Below are positions 44,215-53,595 of a stretch of 57,809 bases of DNA, piece by piece. The number at the start of each line of letters is the position of its first letter. The first letter of the stretch is position 1. The notes beneath the pieces were generated by a model that did not search any database, was not told the DNA's origin, and was given only the letters and a program-made list of their open reading frames with translations. Origin of the DNA: a bacterium (lineage in GTDB: Bacteria; BMS3Abin14). Location of the stretch: positions 1-57,809 of the forward strand of contig JARGFZ010000009.1 of NCBI GenBank assembly GCA_029210965.1, in the 5' to 3' direction. Made by a program: the position numbers and the translations under genes.

Positions 44215-46166
44215 GGACCTCCTCCTCCACCAGCCCCACCCATTTCATTCTTCAGACGCGCCAGCACCGGCTCCAGGCTGCCCTTCCTTGAATAAGCCTG
44301 CCTGAGACTGTAAAGCTGGGCGGCCTCCAAAAGGGCCGGTTCCCAGGGCTCTGGAAAAAGGACCTTGTTGAGAGGATGGATGGCCTTTTGATCCTTTATC
44401 CTGCAAATGATCTCGGCCGAATCAAGGAATTTGGGCCCTTCCAGTTGGGCCATCTTTTCGGTGACGAGCCTCACGACATCAACTCCCCCGGCGACAAGGG
44501 GTTCTGAAACAGCCCTGCGCAGCGCTGCGTTGTCGTCGTCCAGGGTTTCAACAAGCTCCAGGTAAAGCCCCGGGTCGTTTAACTGGCTGATGGCATGGCG
44601 GGCATTGTCGCCCACTATCCCCTCCCGGCCCGCTGCCTGACGCAGGGCGCTCCAGGAAGGCTTTCCCATGTTGGCCAGGGCGTTGGCTGCCACCCAGCCC
44701 ACATCACCGTACTGGAGCAGGTCTGCAAGGAGAGGCACACTCTCAGGCCTTCCCAGCTCCCCAAGCAGGGCAATAGCGTTGTAACGCAGGGTCGTGTTCC
44801 TCTTGCTCCTGGCTCTCTCGTGGAGAGTACCCAACGCACCATCCCCCATCTGGAGGATTACAAGGTTCCTGGTGAGACAGAACCTGTCATCCCCGGTCGC
44901 CTTCAGGAGCTCATCCACAGCAGACTCTCCTATCTCCATGAAGGCGTAGGAGATCAGCCCTCCCATCTGATCTTCGCTCTGCATCCTGTTGATAAGTCCA
45001 TGGATGGCTCTGGGGTCCTTGAACTCGATGAGGGCTGTGACCGCGAACATCCTCACATTGACATCCGTGTCATCAAGGGCGCTTATTATGAGAGGAACCG
45101 CCTCCCTGTCTCCGATCTTGCGCAGGGTCGTGATTATGTTTTTCCTGATTACCGGGTCCTTGTCCCTGATCCTGCTCGCAAGGGTCGGATAAATGTCCGG
45201 ATTCAGCCGGGCAAGGGCAGTGGTTGCATAATCCTGAACCTCTAGATTTGGATCTCTTAAAGCCATGAACAGACCCTCGGAAGCAGATATGTGGTGAAAA
45301 CCGTCAAGCGCCTTTACTACGCTCCTGCGGACCGCCACCTCCCTGTCCTTGAGAGCATTGATCAGATAGGGCAGGGTGTCCGGCAACCGGAGCCGTCCCA
45401 AAGCCAGTGCCGCACCGCTTCTTATCCTGACACTCCCGGTCTTCAGTGCAGCCTGCAGGGCCGGGACCGACCTGGGCCCGAACTTTTCAGCTGCCTGGAG
45501 GACAAAATCGGCCAGCCCCACGTCTTCCATCTCAAACAGCTTGAGGATGCCGTCTAAGGACCTTTCGTCCCCGAGGTCGCAAAGTGCCTGGATAACCTGG
45601 ATCCGCACGTCCCTGTCCGGGTCCTTCAGGAGTTTGTAAAGGGGGCCCACAGCCAGGGGGTCGTTTATTCGTCCCAGCAGGTAGGCTGCCCGGCTGCGAA
45701 AAGTGGGATCTCTATGTCCCAGCTGGTCAACGAGGAAGGAGGAGGCCCTCGGGCCCAGTTCCACGAAAATGGACTCGCACAGCCAGTTTATCTCCGTGTC
45801 GTCCATCCCTGTGAACACGGCCATGTACCCCACTGCACCCCATCTTTTAAGAGAGTCTACAGCCTCCCGCCGGACCTTGATATCAGGGTACCTGAGCAGG
45901 TCAAGGTTAAAGTCCAGCGCCTCATCCGTCCCGAGTTCGCGGATCTCATCGAGGACCGGGAACCGTTCCTCCTCGGATGCGAGGTAATATCGTCTTTTCA
46001 GGATCTCCAGCTGGGATTGCTGCCCGATGGCGGGGTGGCCGGCACGTCCCGTTCCCCCCGTGGTGACCCCGACAGTAGCCTTGGCCGCCCACCCATCTCC
46101 GGGGGCAAAGCAAAGCAAACCCGCCAGCATTGCAGTACATATCCCTACAGGGAAGGCTTTACGCAT
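44193..46166 (-). CDS. Exported HEAT-repeat protein
   Basis: A protein of about 657 residues. The ATG at 46166 gives a good signal peptide (MRKAFPVGICTAMLAGLLCFAPGDGWAA); ATGs at 46202 and 46214 and a longer frame from 46244 are alternatives. From about residue 60 to the end there are roughly 15-18 HEAT/PBS-lyase-like repeats of about 31 residues, for example RDPTFRSRAAYLLGRINDPLAVGPLYKLLKDPDRDVRIQVIQALCDLGDERSL. Such solenoids bind other proteins; a periplasmic scaffold role is inferred. A Gly-rich tail ends it. Confidence 0.82.
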   Translation of the reverse strand: MRKAFPVGICTAMLAGLLCFAPGDGWAAKATVGVTTGGTGRAGHPAIGQQSQLEILKRRYYLASEEERFPVLDEIRELGTDEALDFNLDLLRYPDIKVRREAVDSLKRWGAVGYMAVFTGMDDTEINWLCESIFVELGPRASSFLVDQLGHRDPTFRSRAAYLLGRINDPLAVGPLYKLLKDPDRDVRIQVIQALCDLGDERSLDGILKLFEMEDVGLADFVLQAAEKFGPRSVPALQAALKTGSVRIRSGAALALGRLRLPDTLPYLINALKDREVAVRRSVVKALDGFHHISASEGLFMALRDPNLEVQDYATTALARLNPDIYPTLASRIRDKDPVIRKNIITTLRKIGDREAVPLIISALDDTDVNVRMFAVTALIEFKDPRAIHGLINRMQSEDQMGGLISYAFMEIGESAVDELLKATGDDRFCLTRNLVILQMGDGALGTLHERARSKRNTTLRYNAIALLGELGRPESVPLLADLLQYGDVGWVAANALANMGKPSWSALRQAAGREGIVGDNARHAISQLNDPGLYLELVETLDDDNAALRRAVSEPLVAGGVDVVRLVTEKMAQLEGPKFLDSAEIICRIKDQKAIHPLNKVLFPEPWEPALLEAAQLYSLRQAYSRKGSLEPVLARLKNEMGGAGGGGGPWERVAP

Positions 46167-46376
46167 TATTAACAGAGAGGTATTATTGATATGTCGTTTC
46201 ATCCTGGTTATCATCCTGCCTTGGAGCCTGTCGGAGTATCTCATCCGGCTTTCAGATATAGTCTGGTAGAAGATATAATACTATTGTCTTGAAAAATCGA
46301 GGCAACTTCAAGGATTATACATGAAATCCGTTTTTGGACGAAGTTCTCAGCGGATCTCGGGTAAGGGAGACTTTCC

Positions 46377-46532
46377 ATGAAGGATTACAAATGCCCAGTC
46401 TGTGATGCGGAGCTTATCCTCGATGGCGATGAACGAACCGGTGATAACGTATACTGCTCATCCTGCAGCAGTACCATCAAGGTTTACAGCGGCAAAACAA
46501 GTGATGACCTCAAACTTGTCGATGATAACTGA
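46377..46532 (+). CDS. Small zinc-ribbon protein
   Basis: A 51-residue protein (MKDYKCPVCDAELILDGD ... VYCSSCSSTIKVY) with two CxxC knuckles at residues 6-9 and 27-30, enough to form one zinc ribbon. GGGAG lies 8 bases before the ATG. It ends 22 bases before the inositol-phosphatase-family gene and so is probably co-transcribed with it. Acidic tail (DDLKLVDDN). Family function unknown. Confidence 0.65.
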   Translation: MKDYKCPVCDAELILDGDERTGDNVYCSSCSSTIKVYSGKTSDDLKLVDDN

Positions 46533-46554
46533 TTATCTCTAACCTCTAATACCA

Positions 46555-47361
46555 TTGACCAGACTCGATAAACAACAACCCACCAGGTCCGATCTCCTGG
46601 CAGACGCAGTTCGCATTTCCCGTCTCGCCGGAAAGCTGCTGAAAGACCGTCTGTTAACCGACATTTCTGTGGCTCACAAGGGAGAAGTGGATCTTGTCAC
46701 GGAAATGGACAGATCGGCCCAGGACCTTATCGAGCAGGAGATCCTGGTCAAGTATCCGGATCACGGCATCCTCGCTGAAGAAGACCTCCACATACAGGGC
46801 TCAGATGGTTTCCACTGGATCGTCGACCCTTTAGACGGGACGACCAACTATGCCCACCGCTTCCCGGTATTCTCGGTCTCCATCGCCGTAGCCTACAGGA
46901 ACGATATCCTGTGCGGTGTCGTCTTCAACCCCGTAACGGAAGAGCTGTTCACGGCTATCCGGGGTGAAGGAGCCAGCCTTAACGACATGCCCATCAGGGT
47001 TTCCAAAATAAACAGTCTCAACGACAGTCTCCTCGGGACCGGGTTTCCCTACAACATAAGGGAAAGTTCCCAGACCAATCTGGACCATTTCAAAGAATTC
47101 GCCATGAGGACCCAGGGTATCCGACGCTGCGGAAGCGCTGCTCTGGACCTTTGCTTTGTAGCCTGCGGACGGCTGGAGGGCTTCTGGGAGCTGAACCTGA
47201 AATCCTGGGATATCGCAGCCGGTGCGCTTATCGTCAGGGAGGCCGGGGGGGTAACCACCGATTTTGAAGGCACCGCGCTGGAAATAGACGGATCAAGGGT
47301 CCTTGCCAGTAATGGGCACATTCATGAGCAAATGATGGAAATTTTGAAGATCAGTGTTTAG
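46555..47361 (+). CDS. Inositol-monophosphatase family protein (SuhB-like)
   Basis: A 268-residue Mg-dependent phosphatase. Metal-site motifs: GEVDLVTEMDRSAQ, GILAEED (Glu pair), WIVDPLDGTTNYAH and SWDIAAGALIVREAGG. It may act on myo-inositol 1-phosphate or related sugar phosphates; homologues such as SuhB also bind NusA/RNA polymerase. TTG start is assumed because no ATG precedes the first conserved segment, and no strong ribosome site is visible. Confidence 0.93.
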   Translation: MTRLDKQQPTRSDLLADAVRISRLAGKLLKDRLLTDISVAHKGEVDLVTEMDRSAQDLIEQEILVKYPDHGILAEEDLHIQGSDGFHWIVDPLDGTTNYAHRFPVFSVSIAVAYRNDILCGVVFNPVTEELFTAIRGEGASLNDMPIRVSKINSLNDSLLGTGFPYNIRESSQTNLDHFKEFAMRTQGIRRCGSAALDLCFVACGRLEGFWELNLKSWDIAAGALIVREAGGVTTDFEGTALEIDGSRVLASNGHIHEQMMEILKISV

Positions 47362-47548
47362 AGTCTAGCTTCTGGTGTCTGGAGTCCAGGACCTGGGGTC
47401 TGGACAGTCTACAAAAGATCAAAAACGGGCTAAACGCGAAGGATTCCAAGTTGCGCAAAGTTGATGGACTCGCAATGACAAAAAAACACCCTTAATGATC
47501 ATTCTTCACTGCTTTCCCACCGCTCCCATGTTCCCATGCTCCCCCGTA

Positions 47549-48295
47549 TCAGTCGGATAATCCGACACCAACGGGGGATACAGCCCTCGCCAGGGTCAGG
47601 ACGGATACCGTCGCACCCGCACGGCGCAGGATCCTGGAACACGCCAGGACCGTTGAACCGGTAGTGTAAACATCATCAAAAAGTAGAACCCGTTGCCCCC
47701 TCACCAGATCAATAGCTCTGCCAGGTACAAAGGATACGGAAGCGTTTCGGCTTCTTTCCTTTGCGGAAAGACCCACCTGGGTACGATTTCCCTTTTTTCT
47801 GAGAGCATTCGTCTGAACCTCAACACCCAGTTGCCGGGCGACCGACGCGGCAAGGATATAGGACTGGTTAAACCCTCTTTTCCATCGGCCGTTTAAGGAC
47901 AGCGGTACGGGTATTAGAAGATCCACCTCGGGGAAGGGATGTAGTGCACCAATGCCCGTGGCAAGCGCATCTTGAAGAGGCGCCATCAGTCCGATCATGC
48001 CTCCGTACTTGAATTTGGATAGTGCCTCGGCCACTGCCCCCCGGTACAAAAGCACACCTCGGCACCACTTAAAGGTCGGCCGCCCCTTTATGCAGGCAAG
48101 ACACAAGTGGGATGCCTGACTGCCCTGAAAGGGCTTACCGCACAGTTCGCAGCATTGCCCTCCAACAGGTTCAAATAAATCAAAACAATCCGGGCAGCAG
48201 TGGGGGTAAGGGCCATGAGAGAGTCGGCCGCAGATAAGACAGATGGGAGGGTATATGGCATCCAGGAGTCCACGAGCGATCTCATTCGATAGCAT
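47549..48295 (-). CDS. comF: ComF-family phosphoribosyltransferase-like protein
   Basis: A 248-residue protein. The N-terminal double zinc finger has Cys pairs CLICGRLSHGPYPHCCPDC and CCELCGKPFQGSQASHLCLAC. The phosphoribosyltransferase domain has LLIPVPLSLNGRWKRGFNQSYILA and the PRPP loop RVLLFDDVYTTGSTV. In naturally competent bacteria ComF aids uptake of single-stranded DNA; elsewhere its role is unclear. Confidence 0.92.
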   Translation of the reverse strand: MLSNEIARGLLDAIYPPICLICGRLSHGPYPHCCPDCFDLFEPVGGQCCELCGKPFQGSQASHLCLACIKGRPTFKWCRGVLLYRGAVAEALSKFKYGGMIGLMAPLQDALATGIGALHPFPEVDLLIPVPLSLNGRWKRGFNQSYILAASVARQLGVEVQTNALRKKGNRTQVGLSAKERSRNASVSFVPGRAIDLVRGQRVLLFDDVYTTGSTVLACSRILRRAGATVSVLTLARAVSPVGVGLSD

Positions 48296-48644
48296 ACCTG
48301 TCGATATGCAAACGACAAGCCAGTTTAGACTCCTGGATGCATGAGACGCGGTGAGGGGGAGCGTGGGTGAGGGAGAACAGACAGTATCGGCGTGTCGGTG
48401 TGTCGGCGTATCGGAGAAAATACCAGTATTTGGGAGGGAATCAAGGTCCAGGGTCTAAATACTGCTTTTGTCATCGCGAACCGTTAACCGAGTGAAGCGA
48501 TCCCGGGATTGCTTCCGCCTTCGCCAAGGCTACGGCGGACAGGTCGGCATGATCTATGGCCTCGCAATGGCAACGATCGCAACGCCCTGTGCTCTTCGCC
48601 CTACGCACTGTCTTTCCCACTGCCTCCTGGGTACTGGGTACTGC
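48296..48644. other. Gene-free region with repeats
   Basis: Contains cggcgtgtcggtgtgtcggcg tandem-like sequence (48390-48415), a CTTGTCCGCC-family repeat in reverse orientation (48511-48548) next to a gaagcgatcccgggattgc segment, and a cctcgcaatggc segment (48561-48572). No gene seen. Confidence 0.55.
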
Positions 48645-50192
48645 TTAAAACAAAGGAACTCCCGTCATTTCTGATGGTTGAGCTATACCCATGATCTTCA
48701 GTATCGTCGGAGCTACATCAGCCAGGCGCCCTTCCCTTAAGACAGGGTGTTCAGAGGTAAAACCGGGGGCGACCAGGATCAGGGGAACACTCCTCGTCGT
48801 ATGTGCGGTGTGCGGCGTTCCGCTGGGATCCATCATCGACTCGGCGTTTCCGTGATCGGAAGTAATTATCAGCACCCCACCTGACTTGATCACCATATCG
48901 GAGATCCGACCGACACATTCATCCACCTTCTCGATGGCGGTAACCGCCGCCTCATAAACTCCGGTGTGCCCCACCATGTCCGGGTTGGCAAAGTTCACCA
49001 AAACAAAATCGTAGTCCCCGGAACGGAGGCGATCCATGAGCTTGTCGGTTACCTCCTCGGCACTCATCTGGGGCTTGAGATCGTATGTAGGCACATCCTT
49101 CGGTGACGGAACAAGGTAGCGATCCTCTCCAGGAAAAACCCTTTCTTCCCCGCCGTTGAAAAAGAAGGTTACGTGGGCGTACTTCTCCGTTTCCGCGATC
49201 CTGAGCTGGGTCAAACCGTGTTTACTGATCACCTCACCGAGGATTTCCCCATGCTCCTGTGGTGAAAAAATAACCGGGTATGGGAAGTTCTCATCGTACC
49301 GGGCAAGGCAAACATAGGTTGAAAGCTCAGGAAATTTTGATCTTTTAAAACTTTTGAAATCCCGATCATTGAGGGCGTGACTGATCTCCCGGGCACGGTC
49401 ACCCCTGAAGTTCATGAACACCACACCGTCACCATCACCAATGACCCCAACTGGAACACCCCTGTGGTAAATAACAGTGGGCTGGATAAATTCGTCGGTC
49501 TCGCCTCTCTCGTAAGCCTCCTTGACAGCCGACTCACCAGACAATGCCTCAAACCCCTGTCCCGATACGAGGGCGTTATAGCCTTTCTCGACCCTGTCCC
49601 ACCTGTTGTCCCTGTCCATGGGATAAAAGCGGCCGGCAACCGTTGCCAACCTGACATTTTTCAGGGTAGCCAGGTGCTGCTGGATCTCCTGAATGAAGCC
49701 CAGCCCTGAATTAGGCGGTGTGTCGCGGCCGTCCATGAAGGCGTGGACAAAAATACTGTCTACTTTATTTTTCGAAGCCATGGTCGCCAGAGCTTTTATC
49801 TGATCAATATGGCTGTGGACGCCACCATCAGACATGAGACCCATTATGTGGAGCCTGCCCGAGGCCCTTTTAACAGTCCTGAACGCATCAAGGAGGACCG
49901 GGTTTTCAAAAAACTCCCCGGACTGGATGGCCTTGTTTATTCTTGTGAAATCCTGATAAACGATGCGCCCGGCACCCAGGTTAAGGTGTCCCACCTCTGA
50001 ATTGCCGATCTGGTGGTCAGGGAGTCCCACATCCATTCCTGCCGCCCCGAGGGTCGTGGTGGGATAGAGGGAGGCCAAGCGGTCCATGACCGGGGTCCTG
50101 GCCCCGGCGATGGCGTCCAGACCTTCCCCGGTGGAAACTCCCCAGCCATCGAGAACCATAAGTACAGTGGGGACTTTTTTTACTCTATTCAT
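48645..50192 (-). CDS. gpmI: 2,3-bisphosphoglycerate-independent phosphoglycerate mutase
   Basis: A 515-residue, two-Mn glycolytic enzyme interconverting 3- and 2-phosphoglycerate. Start ATG 50192 follows AAGGAGAG. Alkaline-phosphatase-type motifs: VLDGWG near the N-terminus, the phosphorylated Ser in IGNSEVGHLNLGAGRIVYQD, substrate-domain HIDQIKAL and HAFMDGRDTPP, FRGDRARE, and metal ligands NFANPDMVGHTG and ITSDHGNAE. Normal length. Confidence 0.96.
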   Translation of the reverse strand: MNRVKKVPTVLMVLDGWGVSTGEGLDAIAGARTPVMDRLASLYPTTTLGAAGMDVGLPDHQIGNSEVGHLNLGAGRIVYQDFTRINKAIQSGEFFENPVLLDAFRTVKRASGRLHIMGLMSDGGVHSHIDQIKALATMASKNKVDSIFVHAFMDGRDTPPNSGLGFIQEIQQHLATLKNVRLATVAGRFYPMDRDNRWDRVEKGYNALVSGQGFEALSGESAVKEAYERGETDEFIQPTVIYHRGVPVGVIGDGDGVVFMNFRGDRAREISHALNDRDFKSFKRSKFPELSTYVCLARYDENFPYPVIFSPQEHGEILGEVISKHGLTQLRIAETEKYAHVTFFFNGGEERVFPGEDRYLVPSPKDVPTYDLKPQMSAEEVTDKLMDRLRSGDYDFVLVNFANPDMVGHTGVYEAAVTAIEKVDECVGRISDMVIKSGGVLIITSDHGNAESMMDPSGTPHTAHTTRSVPLILVAPGFTSEHPVLREGRLADVAPTILKIMGIAQPSEMTGVPLF

Positions 50193-50317
50193 CAAGAATC
50201 TCTCCTTGTTGTCAAAAAAAGTCCCCTCTGGAAGAGGGGATGAGGGGAGTGGGCGAAGAAGGGATGAAGACGCATATTCTCCTCATCTCCTTTTCCCCTT
50301 TTCTCCTTTTCTGTAAT

Positions 50318-51658
50318 TTACTCCTCATTCTCATACTGCGGGCTGTCTGCGGGGGTTGATCTTGGCTCAGTCAAGCCTGGCAGAGCAAAACTGTTCCAGA
50401 GTCCGCATGATTGGCATCGTGATGCCCACGCATCGACGGTGTGGCTGCAGTTCCCGCATATGAACCTGGGATTCAAACCGTCGGAGAGATCCACGTAAAG
50501 ACCAAACTCCTTGATAGATTCCTTATATCTCTCTCTCCGCGCGTTGACCTCGCCGAGAAGGGCATGGAGGAGAGGTGATACATAACCGGTGGATTCCACC
50601 TTCTTAAGGGCCATATAACTTTCATCAACCATCTCCAGCCGCAGGCAGATCTTCCCGTAGAAAAGGTTAAGGAAAACGTCCTCGGGGGCACTGTCAAGAA
50701 GGCCCCGGAAGGTCTCGATGAGCTTGCGGGGATTTTCCTTTTTGATCAGTTTTTCTTCCATAACCTGGAGGAATACGGGGTTATGGTGCCGGTTGTATCC
50801 CTCTGTGAGGATCTTCAACCCCTCATCCACCTTGCCGGACCTGATGCGGGCCTCCCCGAGGGCTACGGTAGCGGCTACAAAGTCCGGAGACTCTTTGAGG
50901 ATATCCCTGAGGGTCTTGACCGCCTTTTCCGCATCACCGTTGTCCAGGTAACCGGCAGCCACCTGGTAGCGAAGACCTAATAGATACGACTGCGATTCCG
51001 GTTCTCTTCCAGCCGCCTTGATGAATTTCCGCTGAGTATTCACCGCCCCTTCCCAGTCGCCCTGCTTCTCCTGGATATCCCTGAGGGCGATGAGAGCCGT
51101 CCGGTTGGAATCATCCTTGGAGAGGATCTTATTCAGAATTCCCACAGCCTCTGTCAACTGGCCTGCAGCAAGGTAATCATCAACAAGAAACAGAAGAACC
51201 CTGAGGTTCCCCGTATGCGCCTCAAGAGCCTTCCTATGAAGCTCAAGTGCTTTCTGGAACTCCCCCAACGCAAGGTAAACCGTACCCAACCTGAAGAAAG
51301 GCAAAAGAAACTCAGTGTCCTTGGCCACAGCCTCCTCAAGGAGTTTGACCGCCTGGTTCATTTTGCCCGAAAGGTGGGCATCCACACCGCGGTTGTAAAG
51401 CTCCTCGGCCTTGGCCCGCCGTCTTTTCTTCATGCTGACCTGGAAATTGTCATAGGATCTACGTATCCCCCGGAGAGCCAGAAGAGCGAAGACAATGGCC
51501 GATCCTATGCCAATAGACAGGAGAACAAGGCCAACAACGGGCAGTTCCACCATCTTTCCCGGCCACACGGTCAGATCGACCGTCCCGTGGTTATAGAAGG
51601 CAAAATAGGAGAATAGGATGACGACTATCAGGATAACCATCGTGGCCAGGCGACTCAT
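50318..51658 (-). CDS. LapA-LapB-like fusion: two-TM/TPR/zinc-ribbon protein
   Basis: A 446-residue inner-membrane protein. Two N-terminal helices (ATMVILIVVILFSYFAFYNHGTVDLTVWPGKMVELPVVGLVLLSIGIGSAIVFALLALRG) match LapA (YciS/DUF1049). A TPR solenoid of about 9 repeats (residues 85-400) follows, and the C-terminus has the LapB rubredoxin-like knuckles CGNCSHTVDAWASRCQSCG. In E. coli LapA and LapB are separate neighbouring proteins that control LpxC degradation with FtsH. A fusion keeping both parts suggests the same role here. It overlaps the dksA/traR-like gene by 4 nt. Confidence 0.85.
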   Translation of the reverse strand: MSRLATMVILIVVILFSYFAFYNHGTVDLTVWPGKMVELPVVGLVLLSIGIGSAIVFALLALRGIRRSYDNFQVSMKKRRRAKAEELYNRGVDAHLSGKMNQAVKLLEEAVAKDTEFLLPFFRLGTVYLALGEFQKALELHRKALEAHTGNLRVLLFLVDDYLAAGQLTEAVGILNKILSKDDSNRTALIALRDIQEKQGDWEGAVNTQRKFIKAAGREPESQSYLLGLRYQVAAGYLDNGDAEKAVKTLRDILKESPDFVAATVALGEARIRSGKVDEGLKILTEGYNRHHNPVFLQVMEEKLIKKENPRKLIETFRGLLDSAPEDVFLNLFYGKICLRLEMVDESYMALKKVESTGYVSPLLHALLGEVNARRERYKESIKEFGLYVDLSDGLNPRFICGNCSHTVDAWASRCQSCGLWNSFALPGLTEPRSTPADSPQYENEE

Positions 51659-52014
51659 TTGATCTCACCTCTCTTTTCCAGGTCTTCCTTGCACTGTGCG
51701 CAATAGTTGGCTATGGGTCTGACCTTCAGGCGGCCTTCAGGAATGTCTTCACCACACATCTGACAGACACCATAAGTGCCATCCTTGATCCTGTCGATGG
51801 TCTTATCTATCTCCCGGATGCGTCGGTTTATCTTCTCATTCCAGGCAAGGGAATAATCGGCAGAGTAACTGGAATCGGCAAGATCCGCCAGATCCATGGC
51901 CCCGATCCTGTCCTTGTTCTTTTCCCCGCTTGTAACTCTTTGCAGCTCTACGAGGAGATCCATTCTGTCCTCGAGAAGCTTTTTTTTATAATTTTCCAGG
52001 GTCTTGTCGTCCAT
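51655..52014 (-). CDS. DksA/TraR-family zinc-finger protein
   Basis: A 119-residue protein. N-terminal coiled coil (TLENYKKKLLEDRMDLLVELQRVTSG), the acidic DLADLADSSYSADYSLAWNEKINRRIREIDKTIDRI segment, and a C-terminal zinc finger CQMCGEDIPEGRLKVRPIANYCAQCKEDL. Such proteins enter the RNA-polymerase secondary channel and modulate initiation with ppGpp. It is placed between rlmH and the TPR gene, as in related genomes. Confidence 0.92.
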   Translation of the reverse strand: MDDKTLENYKKKLLEDRMDLLVELQRVTSGEKNKDRIGAMDLADLADSSYSADYSLAWNEKINRRIREIDKTIDRIKDGTYGVCQMCGEDIPEGRLKVRPIANYCAQCKEDLEKRGEIK

Positions 52015-52107
52015 GAAATCGTTTCCCTTTCAGGCTGGCGATTTTATACCGGGTGTCTGTTTACCGGAAATTTCTTCACTATTCCCTATTCCCTCTCCCC
52101 TATTCCT

Positions 52108-52566
52108 TTACTTATGATACGGCTCTCCCCGTATAATGGTAAAAGCCCTGTACACCTGTTCCACCAGGACCAGCCTTGCCATCTGGTGAGGGAGGGTCAC
52201 AGCTCCCAGCGATATCATCTGATCCGAATCGGTCAGAGCAGATCTGGCAAGACCGTGGGGACCGCCGATGACAAAGCTGATCAGGTCCACCGAATTAAAC
52301 ATCGCTTTTTCAAACCACGAAGCCAGTTCTTCCGAGGACAAGGTCCGGCCTTTTCTGTCCAGAGCCACCTTCAGATCAGCTTTGTGATGTTCCTTCTTCA
52401 ACCTGCCGTAGGCCGCCTCGAGATCCTGTGCGCTCCCTGATATCTCCTTGGCGGAATCTCGGACCCGAATGGGTGCATAATACCCTATTCGCCGGCTGTA
52501 TTCGTCAATAGCCTCCCTGAAGTATGGTTCCCGGATCTTTCCAATTCCAAGCACCTGGATCTTCAA
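52108..52566 (-). CDS. rlmH: 23S rRNA pseudouridine-1915 N3-methyltransferase RlmH
   Basis: A 152-residue SPOUT methyltransferase with the AdoMet knot: LISFVIGGPHGLARSAL and the C-terminal SLGAVTLPHQMARLVLVEQVYRAFTIIRGEPYHK, which is nearly invariant in the family. It methylates helix 69 of 23S rRNA in the assembled 70S ribosome. Its start overlaps the end of rsfS by 4 nt. Confidence 0.96.
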   Translation of the reverse strand: MKIQVLGIGKIREPYFREAIDEYSRRIGYYAPIRVRDSAKEISGSAQDLEAAYGRLKKEHHKADLKVALDRKGRTLSSEELASWFEKAMFNSVDLISFVIGGPHGLARSALTDSDQMISLGAVTLPHQMARLVLVEQVYRAFTIIRGEPYHK

Positions 52567-52931
52567 CTGGGCTTTATCTCCTCAACCTCAGTCGTAAGAT
52601 CCAGCCTGGGAGCATCTATCCAGAGCCTCTCTATATCATAATATTCCCTGACGGGTTCAAGGAAAACATGGATGACGACTTCGCCGTAATCCAGAAGGAC
52701 CCATTTACCCTCCCTGAACCCTTCCTCACCGAGAGCCTTGATCCCTACCGCCTTGTAGGCTTGATTCACGTTTTCGGCCACCGCCTGAGTATGCCTGTCG
52801 GAGGTGCCGGTAAGGATCACAAAATACTCCGCAATAGAAGACATCCCCCTGAGATCAAGAACCAGAGGATCAAGAGCTTTCTTATCCAATGCCGCGCCAA
52901 CGGCCAGTCGAGCCATGTCTGTAGAGTTCAA
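52563..52931 (-). CDS. rsfS: Ribosome silencing factor RsfS
   Basis: About 122 residues. I place the start at TTG 52931 (MNSTDMARLAVGAALDKKALDP) because GGAGGGG lies about 8 bases upstream; ATG 52916 is possible, and the longer frame to 53015 would overlap nadD. Family core: DPLVLDLRGMSSIAEYFVILTGTSDRHTQAVAENV and WVLLDYGEVVIHVFLEPVREYYDIERLW. It binds L14 and blocks subunit joining in starvation. Confidence 0.94.
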   Translation of the reverse strand: MNSTDMARLAVGAALDKKALDPLVLDLRGMSSIAEYFVILTGTSDRHTQAVAENVNQAYKAVGIKALGEEGFREGKWVLLDYGEVVIHVFLEPVREYYDIERLWIDAPRLDLTTEVEEIKPS

Positions 52932-52950
52932 ACCTGTTTTTCCCCTCCAT

Positions 52951-53595
52951 TCACACTTTTTGGGGCCGGTAAAGGCCCTTTTGCTGGATATACTGTAAAA
53001 CCTCATCGGTAACAAGGTTCCGAATACTGTGGCCCCCAGATACCGCCTTTCTTATCATGCTCGAGGAGACATCCACCGGGGAAACCTGCAGTGTCCTGAG
53101 GCTGCCACCGCTGTCGTGCAGATAGACACCTCCAGCTGGAGTATAGCGTTCAGAGAGATTTTTCGGAAGTGGGGTCATCAGGTCCACCGGATAGCCCGGG
53201 CGGGTCAATACCACAAGGTGAACCTGGGCCAGAACATCTTCCGAGCGGTACCAGCTGTTGATAAGGGAATAGGCATCCCCGCCCAGGGCCATCCATACCA
53301 GGGAGTTCTCCGCTGCTTTACTCACCTCTTTCACCGTGTCGAGTGTAAAAGAAGGGCCCTCCCTGTGCAACTCTATGTCAGAAGCGGTAAGGCTCGGGCA
53401 GTTGCCCACAGCAAGCTGCACCATCCGCAGGCGATCCTCGGGGGAGGCCGTGGGAGGCTCACGGTGGGGGGGTATTCCCGCCACCATCATCAGTACCTGG
53501 TCAAGCCCGAAGGCCGTTGCAAACTCCTGGGCCACCCGGAGATGGCCAATATGGATGGGATCGAAGGTGCCGCCGAAGATTCCGATTTTGGCCAT
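52951..53595 (-). CDS. nadD: Nicotinate-nucleotide adenylyltransferase NadD
   Basis: About 214 residues from the ATG at 53595, with GAGG 9 bases upstream; the open frame to 53694 is an extension without family content. The nucleotidyltransferase motif GGTFDPIHIGHLRVA is at the N-terminus and the second motif VSSSMIRKAVSGG near the C-terminus. It converts nicotinate mononucleotide to deamido-NAD. Confidence 0.95.
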   Translation of the reverse strand: MAKIGIFGGTFDPIHIGHLRVAQEFATAFGLDQVLMMVAGIPPHREPPTASPEDRLRMVQLAVGNCPSLTASDIELHREGPSFTLDTVKEVSKAAENSLVWMALGGDAYSLINSWYRSEDVLAQVHLVVLTRPGYPVDLMTPLPKNLSERYTPAGGVYLHDSGGSLRTLQVSPVDVSSSMIRKAVSGGHSIRNLVTDEVLQYIQQKGLYRPQKV

